From positions 18,602 to 82,601 of the forward strand of contig NZ_AWFH01000007.1 in the NCBI RefSeq assembly GCF_000682715.1: 64,000 bases of DNA, read 5' to 3'. This DNA is from Hyphomonas atlantica corrig. (lineage in GTDB: Bacteria > Pseudomonadota > Alphaproteobacteria > Caulobacterales > Hyphomonadaceae). The notes beneath the pieces are model-generated. The model was not told the DNA's origin. It was given only the letters and a program-made list of their open reading frames with translations, and did no database searches. The position numbers and the translations under genes were made by a program. Below are positions 43,562 through 50,079 of the stretch, piece after piece; positions within the stretch are counted from its first letter, which is position 1, and every line of letters begins with the position of its first letter.

Positions 43562-44290
43562 CTACCAGGTCTCCCCGTAAGGCCGGATTTCCTTCTCGAA
43601 CGTCCAGGCCGTTTCCGGCTGACAAAAGAGCTCCCAATAGGCGTCGGCAATCGCTTCGGGTGGTATCAGGCCCTGCGGGTCGTCCGGCCCGCCCCGGTCC
43701 TTGATGATCTGGCGCACCCAGGCCGTGTCGACACCGGCATCAATCGTCAGGTGCGCCACATGGATGTGCTGGGGCCAGAGCTCCCGCGCCATCGCCTCGG
43801 CCACGGCCTTCAGGCCGAATTTGGCAGAGGCAAACGCCGCATAGCCCTTCCCGCCCCGGCGGCTGGCAGTCGCGCCGGTGAAGAAGATCTTGCCCTTGCC
43901 GCGCGCCAGCATCAGCCGCGCAGATTCCCGCCCCGTCACGAAGCCCGCGAAGCAGGCCATTTCCCAGACCTTGCGAAACACCCGGTCGGTTGTCTCCAGA
44001 ATTGGGAAGTTCACATTGGCCCCGACATTGAACACGGTCAGCGCCAGCGGGGCGAGCGCATCCGCTTCGTTCAGGAAGGCCGTCACGTCATTGGGCTCGC
44101 GCGCGTCCTGGGACCGGGCAAAGATCCGCCCGCCCGCGGCCTCGATCTGCTCAACGAGCGGTGTCAGCTTTTCGCCGTTTCGCCGCCCAGCCACAATTGT
44201 ATAGCCCTCGGCGGCAAACTTCTTCGCGATCTCGGCGCCGATATAGTCGCCCGCCCCGACAATGGCGACGGTCTCGTTCCGGTGTTCCAT
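43562..44290 (-). CDS. SDR-family NAD(P)-dependent oxidoreductase
   Basis: A 242-residue short-chain dehydrogenase/reductase-like protein. The cofactor site is AIVGAGDYIGAEIAKKF (residues about 8-24), a GxGxxIG variant. The usual active-site order is changed: the Ser region reads IFFTGATASRRGGKGYAAF and the YxxxK motif is replaced by YAAFASAKFGLKAVAE, with Tyr and Lys further apart (Y-x6-K) than the normal Y-x3-K. Classical catalysis is therefore uncertain. GGGGAGAAG precedes the ATG. Confidence 0.8.
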   Translation of the reverse strand: MEHRNETVAIVGAGDYIGAEIAKKFAAEGYTIVAGRRNGEKLTPLVEQIEAAGGRIFARSQDAREPNDVTAFLNEADALAPLALTVFNVGANVNFPILETTDRVFRKVWEMACFAGFVTGRESARLMLARGKGKIFFTGATASRRGGKGYAAFASAKFGLKAVAEAMARELWPQHIHVAHLTIDAGVDTAWVRQIIKDRGGPDDPQGLIPPEAIADAYWELFCQPETAWTFEKEIRPYGETW

Positions 44291-44402
44291 GCACGCTTCT
44301 CCCCGGCTGGATGACAAGCGCACACTATTGAGCGTTCTAAATCAGAACTAAATAGGTGAAACAGGCTTTTCGGGGAGAATCCGGAATGAGGGCCGGTCCG
44401 GA

Positions 44403-44864
44403 CTATAGCCCGAAATCACTCAGCCCGGCATGGTCATCCGGGCGGCGGCCGAGTTTCCAGTGAAACTTCCGTTCGGAATTGCCAATCGGCAGATTGTTGA
44501 TGCTGGCGAAGCGCTGGCTCATCAGGCCGGTGTCATCGAACACCCAGTTCTCGTTGCCATAGGCACGATACCACTGCCCGGTCCGGTCGTGGAATTCATA
44601 CGCGTAGCGAACGGCAATTCGGTTTTCGGAGAAGGCGAACAACTCCTTGATCAGACGATAGTTCAGTTCCCGCCGCCACTTCGCGGTGAGGAAGCGGACA
44701 ATCTCTGCCCGTCCAGTGATGAACAGGTCCCGGTTTCGCCAGGCACTGTTCTCCGAATAGGCCAGGGCGACCTTCTCGGGATCACGGCCATTCCAGCCAT
44801 CTTCGGCAAGACGCACCTTCTGGGTGGCCGTTTCATGGGTAAAGGGAGGCAATGGGGGACGCAT
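44403..44864 (-). CDS. NTF2-like fold protein (DUF1348 type)
   Basis: A 153-residue SnoaL/NTF2-like protein of the DUF1348 family: [79 protein letters not shown] and [20 protein letters not shown]. Function of the family is not established. The ATG at 44864 follows TTGGAGA. It is the last gene of a cluster with a YHS protein and a cysteine hydrolase. Confidence 0.85.
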   Translation of the reverse strand: MRPPLPPFTHETATQKVRLAEDGWNGRDPEKVALAYSENSAWRNRDLFITGRAEIVRFLTAKWRRELNYRLIKELFAFSENRIAVRYAYEFHDRTGQWYRAYGNENWVFDDTGLMSQRFASINNLPIGNSERKFHWKLGRRPDDHAGLSDFGL

Positions 44865-44938
44865 ACGGGTCTCCAATAGTTGGAAGCAGGGTCAAGAGCG
44901 CAACCGGGCCATTCGGCCCGGCTGCATGGGGTGAGCGA

Positions 44939-45424
44939 TTACAGATCGCCCACAGCCTTGTGCTGGATGGTTGGCCAGGTTCTTTCGGCGCGCTTCAGAA
45001 TGTTTGCCTTGTCTTTCTTGTACTTCGCGAAGACATCCGCATTCACAAAGAGGTAGAGCTTGCCATCAACGATGTCCGCAAACTGAGGATCACCATCAAA
45101 TTTCTTGCCGACCGCAACGGCATAGGCGCAGAAGCCGCCATATTGTGGAGCGTAGCGTGCCGGGTCTTTCTTGAACATTTTGGCGGAGTCAGCCGACGCG
45201 AAATAGTAAGCCACGCCGTCTTCGACGACCGTGTGGGACGCGTCCCCTTCGGCAACTGCATTGTAGGTGGTCAGTGCGACGGGGTCGAATCCGTGCAGGC
45301 CAAGTGGCGCACCTGCCGCTGTGATACCTGTCGAGACGTTGTACTCATCTTCAGCAAGAGCGGGCAGAGAGACGGATGTGGCCGCAACGAGAGCAACGGC
45401 GGCGAGAGCAAGTTTACGGGACAT
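44939..45424 (-). CDS. Exported YHS-domain protein
   Basis: A 161-residue exported protein. A Sec signal peptide ends in LPALAED; the YHS-type domain follows: LGLHGFDPVALTTYNAVAEG, GVAYYFASADSAKMFKKDPA, RYAPQYGGFCAYAVAVGKK and LYLFVNADVFAKYKKDKANI. YHS domains are linked to metal binding and reductive or transport enzymes, but exported forms have no known role. AAGGAATACC precedes the ATG. Between it and the upstream hydrolase gene are two perfect stem-loops. Confidence 0.88.
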   Translation of the reverse strand: MSRKLALAAVALVAATSVSLPALAEDEYNVSTGITAAGAPLGLHGFDPVALTTYNAVAEGDASHTVVEDGVAYYFASADSAKMFKKDPARYAPQYGGFCAYAVAVGKKFDGDPQFADIVDGKLYLFVNADVFAKYKKDKANILKRAERTWPTIQHKAVGDL

Positions 45425-45558
45425 TTCGGTATTCCTTGATTGGGGCGCCAGGGCACGGCGCGAGGGAGAGCGGCCCAAGGGGGAGAGAGATACACGCCTG
45501 CAGGCGCGGATTCCGTCTGGCGGCGGGCCTTGAATCATCCGCCAGCGAAAACAGGGTG

Positions 45559-45646
45559 GGCGCCCGACTGCGAGGTGTGAGAGGCAGGAAACAGTCGGGC
45601 GCCATAGGGCCATCCGGGGGTGGGAATGGGCGGGTGCGGATGGCCC
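45559..45646 (-). repeat. Two tandem perfect stem-loops between hydrolase and YHS genes
   Basis: Stem 1: GGCGCCCGACTG (45559-45570) and CAGTCGGGCGCC (45592-45603), 12 bp. Stem 2: GGGCCATCCG (45607-45616) and CGGATGGCCC (45637-45646), 10 bp. They begin just after the hydrolase stop. No U-run follows, so they are more likely mRNA-stabilising or attenuating structures than a full terminator. Confidence 0.75.
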
Positions 45647-45651
45647 AATAC

Positions 45652-46473
45652 TTATTTCTTGTAGGCGGTGCGGATCGCCTTCACCGTGTTTTCCGTATTG
45701 TCGACCTTGCTGGCGATCATCCGGAAATTGGTGAGGGAAGCGTCGTAGCCATTATAGTGCTCGGTGATGGCCCCGGCCGTCGCATCGGTGACAACCATGA
45801 CCTCAAATCCGGCTTCAATCAGGCTGCGCATATGGGATTCCGTGCACAGATTGGATGACATGCCAGCAAGGATCACCTTGTCGATACCGGCCTTGCGCAA
45901 CTGGAGCACGAGGTCGTTGCTGTCAGGCCCATAGACCTTGTGCGGACTGGTCACGACGGTCTTGCCGTTCTCGATATAGGGCTTGTATTCTTCCAGCCAG
46001 TCAGCGCCCGAGCCTTCGAACCCTTCGAGATCGAGCGCGGAGGGGCGATCAAACATGCCAATGGCGTGCATCAGGGTTTCGAGCGTGCCTTCGAACTGCC
46101 ATTTGTGGTCATGCTCGAAATAGTAGTGCGGCGAGATGAAGACCGGCATGCCGGTTTCTTCGGCCACCTCAAACAGGTCACCAATGTTCTCGACTGTGCG
46201 GTTCTCCGTAATGCTCTGGCCGACAACGCCCCAGGTGACGCCTTCGGGAGACAGAAAGTCATTCTGCGGATCAGTCACGACGATGGCAGTGCCTTCGGTG
46301 GTCACCACGAAGCCCGGCATGGGCAGGCCGTCATTGATGGGCGGCAACTTCGCACTGGCAGCGCGGGAGTTCGGCGCATCCGCCTCGGCCGGGATGCCGA
46401 CGCAGGCAAAGATCGCGGTGGCGGTCACGATGAGTTTCAGGAAGGATTTTGGCGGATAAGGGGAATTCAACAT
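45652..46473 (-). CDS. Exported isochorismatase-family cysteine hydrolase
   Basis: A 273-residue protein with a signal peptide (LKLIVTATAIFACVG) and an isochorismatase-like hydrolase domain. Catalytic set: Asp in IVVTDPQNDFLSPEG, Lys in VTSPHKVYGPDSNDLV and Cys in ILAGMSSNLCTESHMRS, the Asp-Lys-Cys triad of amidohydrolase-type members, with the preceding cis-peptide AGM. GAGGAAATCC precedes the ATG at 46473. Substrate unknown; periplasmic location is unusual for this family. Divergent to an AraC-type gene that probably controls it. Confidence 0.88.
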   Translation of the reverse strand: MLNSPYPPKSFLKLIVTATAIFACVGIPAEADAPNSRAASAKLPPINDGLPMPGFVVTTEGTAIVVTDPQNDFLSPEGVTWGVVGQSITENRTVENIGDLFEVAEETGMPVFISPHYYFEHDHKWQFEGTLETLMHAIGMFDRPSALDLEGFEGSGADWLEEYKPYIENGKTVVTSPHKVYGPDSNDLVLQLRKAGIDKVILAGMSSNLCTESHMRSLIEAGFEVMVVTDATAGAITEHYNGYDASLTNFRMIASKVDNTENTVKAIRTAYKK

Positions 46474-46589
46474 GGCGGATTTCCTCAGAGCGGGTTGAGC
46501 GAATAGTGGCGGCGTCAACCCTGTCCGGAGCGTTGCGCCCCCTCCTGAGCTGATCTGTACTCACCCTATGAGGCGGGGCCGGAACGGTA

Positions 46590-46623
46590 TTGACCGGTCG
46601 CGACATCCTGTTGACTGGACGCG
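46590..46623 (+). promoter_or_regulatory. 21-bp-spaced direct repeat, probable AraC-type operator
   Basis: TTGACCGGTCGCG (46590-46602) and TTGACTGGACGCG (46611-46623) differ at two positions and start 21 bp apart, two helical turns. This is the layout of half-sites bound by AraC-type activators. It lies between the hydrolase gene (start 46473) and the AraC-type gene (start 46699). Confidence 0.6.
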
Positions 46624-46698
46624 TCAATCCATCGGGGGCAATATCGGAAAGCTTGGTGCGTCGGGGGACGAGCCAGTCAGTTGGGGAGTGCGACGGGC

Positions 46699-47709
46699 AT
46701 GGCTTCGGTCTCAACAATATTCGTTTCGAGGATCATTGACCGGGTCAGCGACAGGCTGGACCGGGGCACGCTGTGCCGCGTGGCCGGCATTGATGCGGAT
46801 TCCCCCGCCCCCTCCCCGGCCATGATCAGCGCGGAGAATTACTACAGCCTTCTGGAAATGATCGCCGAGACGGAAAAGCCGGACATCCGCTTCCTGCTGG
46901 GGATCAGCATGTCGGCCACCTGTTCCGATTTCGGCGCGGTGGGCCTGGCCTGGAAATCGGCACCGACGCTGCGCCATTCCTTCCTGCGGATGGATCGGCA
47001 CGCGCGCGCCTATAATACAGCGTCGACTTTCAAGCTGCACGACAAGGGCGATACATTCTGGTGGACGCATGAGCGCCCGAACATGTCCCGGTTGGGGCTG
47101 GACCTTTCCAGCGAAGGGGCGCTGGCCACCTATGTGACGCTGTGCCGGGAGGCGACGGGGCCAAACTCGCGCCCCGGCGCTGTGCAGTTCCGCCATAAGG
47201 CGCCTGCCGGGTCTCTGGAGGTGCTGGAGGCGCATTTCCGCTGTCCGATCACATTTGGCGCAGACATCGACGCGCTGATCATTCCGGCCGAGCGCCTCGA
47301 CAAGCCCAACCTGGTCGGGGATGAGAGCATCTGGCGGTTCCTCAGCTCGCAGGCAGAGGGGATGATACCGGCAGAGTCCGCCGACCGGTCGCTGGACCGG
47401 CAAGTCGTGCTTCAGATCGCGGATGTGCTGACCGATGGCATTCCGTCACTTGGGCAGGTGGCGTCTGATCTCGGCATGAGCGCGCGGACGCTGCAAAGAC
47501 GGTTATCGGATCAGGGGCTCACCTTCCAGGCGCTGGTCGATCAGGCCCGGCGCGAAAGTGCGGAACGCTTCCTGGCCGCAACCGACTATTCGATCGCGGA
47601 AGTCGCCTTCCTGACCGGCTTCTCCGAACAGAGCGCCTTCACCCGGGCGTTCAAACGCTGGGCGGGGCAGACCCCCGGCTCGTACCGGGCGATGACCGCA
47701 AGCGCGTGA
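46699..47709 (+). CDS. AraC-family regulator with arabinose-binding-like domain
   Basis: A 336-residue regulator. The N-terminal ligand-binding domain of the Arabinose_bd type spans about 15-210 (NYYSLLEMIAETEKPDIRFL, DIDALIIPAERLDKP). The C-terminal AraC helix-turn-helix pair covers about 230-330 (IPSLGQVASDLGMSARTLQR, IAEVAFLTGFSEQSAFTRAF, RWAGQTPGSYR). The ATG at 46699 was chosen; a TTG at 46681 is possible. It is divergent from the hydrolase/YHS/NTF2-like cluster and probably its activator. Confidence 0.9.
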   Translation: MASVSTIFVSRIIDRVSDRLDRGTLCRVAGIDADSPAPSPAMISAENYYSLLEMIAETEKPDIRFLLGISMSATCSDFGAVGLAWKSAPTLRHSFLRMDRHARAYNTASTFKLHDKGDTFWWTHERPNMSRLGLDLSSEGALATYVTLCREATGPNSRPGAVQFRHKAPAGSLEVLEAHFRCPITFGADIDALIIPAERLDKPNLVGDESIWRFLSSQAEGMIPAESADRSLDRQVVLQIADVLTDGIPSLGQVASDLGMSARTLQRRLSDQGLTFQALVDQARRESAERFLAATDYSIAEVAFLTGFSEQSAFTRAFKRWAGQTPGSYRAMTASA

Positions 47710-48546
47710 TTTCAGCCAATCGGAGCGAGCGTCAGATCGCATTCGCAAAAGTAGAACCGAGCGATTCGCCTGTCAGGGCGGAGGCGGAACCTGATCGATT
47801 CGCATTCCCGATTCGGGCGAACAGGGCACGGAGTGATTCGGCCCGCCCGAAACAATCGTTTGGATTGATAAAGTATTGGCGCTTTGTTTGAGAGATCGCG
47901 ATCAGAAAATCTGGTCCGCGCGGCTGCGAATACTATTTTGGGTCTGGTTAATGCATTTTTTACACTTTTTTTTGGTGTGCGTCGCAAAAGCTTTACCCTC
48001 CCCCAGCGCGCGATTCTTAAGCATAGACTCCCTCCGATACACTCGGCGATCTGGGAGGCTTTTCTCCTGGTCGCTCAGGTTTTGAGCATGAGCTGCCCAA
48101 TCCCCCGCCACCCCTTGAGTTGCACTGTCACTACTACAGGATGCAAGCAAGAATCCGAAATTCGCGAGGGACAAAAGCAACCAATTTCATTCAAACTTTC
48201 GGTTAAGTTTATGGTTCGTCCACGGCGCTTTTCATGTGTTAACCCTCCCACCGAACTCGCCTGAGAGGCGTTATTTTGAACACGCAGCGATTCGCAAAAT
48301 CAAAATTGGGTCTTGAGCCATCCCCAAAATGGGGGTTAAATCGGGTTAACCTTTGATAGTAGGTAGCTGTCGAAGGGACGTTCGGGGACACGCTTTTCTG
48401 CCCGGCTTCACGGGCTGGAGAAATGAGCGGACGGATTGACATAGAACATGCCAAGTCATTGGGAGACGTAGATTAGGGGACATCAGAGCAGCAAAGAATA
48501 TTGCGAGCACGATTAGTTCGTTACCATCACAAGATTCGAGATCACT
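47710..48546. other. Long A+T-richer intergenic region before pilus operon
   Basis: About 840 bases with no gene I can support. G+C is lower than in the neighbours. Four GATTC (GANTC) sites fall within 77 bases (47763-47839), and further sites occur near 48026, 48147, 48286 and 48533. T-runs (47960-47985) and repeats of GGTTAA (48335-48355) suggest promoter DNA. Confidence 0.5.
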
Positions 48547-48706
48547 TCCGAATTCACACTCAAAATTCGGAGTGTGGTCACGGGACACGTATGCCCCGTG
48601 ACCTGAGCCGGCGATCACTCGCCAATTCCGCCCACGAAAGTGGGAACCTGCCTTGCCAATAGTGGCTCGGCAGAACGCCTCGGTCATGGCTTGCACCCAT
48701 GCCGAG
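48547..48706 (+). ncRNA. Candidate structured 5' leader of the pilus operon
   Basis: Five stem-loops in a row before the pilin gene: CCGAATT/AATTCGG (48548-48570); GGTCACGGG/CCCGTGACC (48576-48603, 9 bp); GGCG/CGCC (48610-48623); CCCAC-gaaa-GTGGG (48631-48644, GNRA loop); CTCGG-T-CATGG/CCATGCCGAG (48679-48706, 10 bp with one bulge). The last ends a few bases before the AGAGGG ribosome site. CACACT in loop 1 can also pair with AGTGTG (48571-48576), a competing hairpin. It matches no riboswitch class I know. Confidence 0.45.
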
Positions 48707-48724
48707 AATCAAGAGGGTACCACA

Positions 48725-49237
48725 ATGAAGCGTACACTTACAGCTATTGCAGCAGTCGCCATGTTCGCTGGCTCTGCCGCAGCCTTGGATTCCGAAGAAC
48801 TGACCATCAACCTCAGCGGCGAAGTCGATAGCGTCTGCGAACTCGTGCCAGAAGGCACAGCAAGCTATAACGTCGACATGCTGGACACCGGCAATCAGGG
48901 CTCCCTGACCATCCTGTACTCCTGCAACTCGCCATACACCGTGTCTCTCGAGTCACTGAATGGTGGCATGCTGCACGCTGAAAGCGGCGGCTCAGTCAAC
49001 ATCGACTATGATATTGAAGCAGCAGGGTTCTTTGGCTTTGGCGCAACGTCAACGAACTCGGCAGCCATGAACGGCACGCCGGTTGTCATCGTCACGAACA
49101 GCGACTGGCAGAACATTCTGCTGAATGGTGGTCTGCGCACAGGCAACCTCGACCTGTCCTTTGACTCCCTCTCCGAGTACGCCGTTGCCGGTACGTACTC
49201 TGACGAGCTGACCATCACACTGACGGCGACCAACTAG
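48725..49237 (+). CDS. Csu-type pilin subunit (spore coat U domain)
   Basis: A 170-residue exported subunit with a signal peptide ending SAAALD and one SCPU domain. Two Cys (VDSVCELVP and ILYSCNSPY) are placed for the conserved disulfide. The strand pattern ends with YSDELTITLTATN, typical of donor-strand pilins. AGAGGG precedes the ATG at 48725. It is the first gene of an archaic chaperone-usher operon and probably the major rod subunit. Confidence 0.88.
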   Translation: MKRTLTAIAAVAMFAGSAAALDSEELTINLSGEVDSVCELVPEGTASYNVDMLDTGNQGSLTILYSCNSPYTVSLESLNGGMLHAESGGSVNIDYDIEAAGFFGFGATSTNSAAMNGTPVVIVTNSDWQNILLNGGLRTGNLDLSFDSLSEYAVAGTYSDELTITLTATN

Positions 49238-49252
49238 TTCGCCTCACCTTTT

Positions 49253-49288
49253 GACCAGGCGACTCTTCGAGGTGTCGCCTGGTCTTTT
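49253..49288 (+). terminator. Attenuator/terminator between pilin and chaperone genes
   Basis: GACCAGGCGAC (49253-49263) pairs with GTCGCCTGGTC (49274-49284), followed by TTTT. It lies 15 bases after the pilin stop and should reduce read-through into chaperone, usher and tip genes, giving more pilin mRNA. Confidence 0.85.
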
Positions 49289-49318
49289 CCTTTCTGAAGA
49301 AAGCCCCGGGAATAATTC

Positions 49319-50071
49319 ATGCTGAAACGTCTCATCCCCGCCCTTTTTGGCTGCCTGCTGGCGCTGTCCTCCCTTCCTGCCGCCGCCTATGAGTTTGCGC
49401 CGATTGTCGCTCAGTTCACACCAAATGGCTCTGGCGCCGCTCGGACATTCGTTGTTCGGAACACGCATGAAGAACCTGTCGCCCTGCAAATCGAGATGTT
49501 TCAACGGTCCGCTGACGAAACAGGCAAGGAACTTCGGCAACCGGAATATGATGATTTCATTATTACGCCGCCACAACTCGTGCTGGCTCCAGGTCAGAGC
49601 CAATCAATTCGCGTACAATGGGTGGGCGACTCAGACCCGGACATGGAATTGTCGTACCGAATGATCGTGGAGCAACTTCCGATCCCCTATGCCAAGGAGG
49701 ATGCGGGAAGCAATCGCGTGACGGATATCAGTCTAGGCATCCGCTATGAGGCGGCGCTATACGTTGTACCACGCGAAGGCGACCCAGCAGCTGAGATCAC
49801 CCACGCCGACCCCATTGAGACCGAGACCGGAGAAAAGATGCTCCGGCTCACCATCAAGAATACCGGTCAGCGCCGCGCCATCCTTCAGGACCCGTCCGTA
49901 ACGGTCACAACTAACGGTCAAAGCACAACCCTATCCGGTGACAGTATTCCTGTACTCAGCAACTACAACATTATCGCCGGCACCCAAGCCGTATTCGATA
50001 TTCCGTGGCCGGAATCCCTTCCCTTTGGTCCAGTCAGCGCATCACTTTCAACCGATTACTACAAGAATTAG
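49319..50071 (+). CDS. Periplasmic pilus chaperone (PapD-like, Csu type)
   Basis: A 250-residue periplasmic chaperone. Signal peptide ends PAAAYEF. The N-terminal Ig domain has the subunit-binding pattern PNGSGAARTFVVRNTHEEPV, FIITPPQLVLAPGQSQSIRV and YRMIVEQLPIP; the C-terminal domain has MLRLTIKNTGQRRAILQDPS. It guides subunits to the usher by donor-strand complementation. Its stop is close to or inside the usher start. Confidence 0.9.
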   Translation: MLKRLIPALFGCLLALSSLPAAAYEFAPIVAQFTPNGSGAARTFVVRNTHEEPVALQIEMFQRSADETGKELRQPEYDDFIITPPQLVLAPGQSQSIRVQWVGDSDPDMELSYRMIVEQLPIPYAKEDAGSNRVTDISLGIRYEAALYVVPREGDPAAEITHADPIETETGEKMLRLTIKNTGQRRAILQDPSVTVTTNGQSTTLSGDSIPVLSNYNIIAGTQAVFDIPWPESLPFGPVSASLSTDYYKN

Positions 50072-50079
50072 AGACTGTT

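Noticed and set aside
47902..48180. Minus-strand frame of 92 codons with a lipobox-like LLASC near its TTG start
   Set aside because: No ribosome site, mixed and unlikely composition after the first 20 residues, and it lies in A+T-rich regulatory DNA. Kept only as a remote possibility.
48548..48576. H-type pseudoknot formed by the first leader hairpin and AGTGTG
   Set aside because: Both connecting loops would have zero bases, which is sterically unlikely. The two pairings are better read as competing hairpins.
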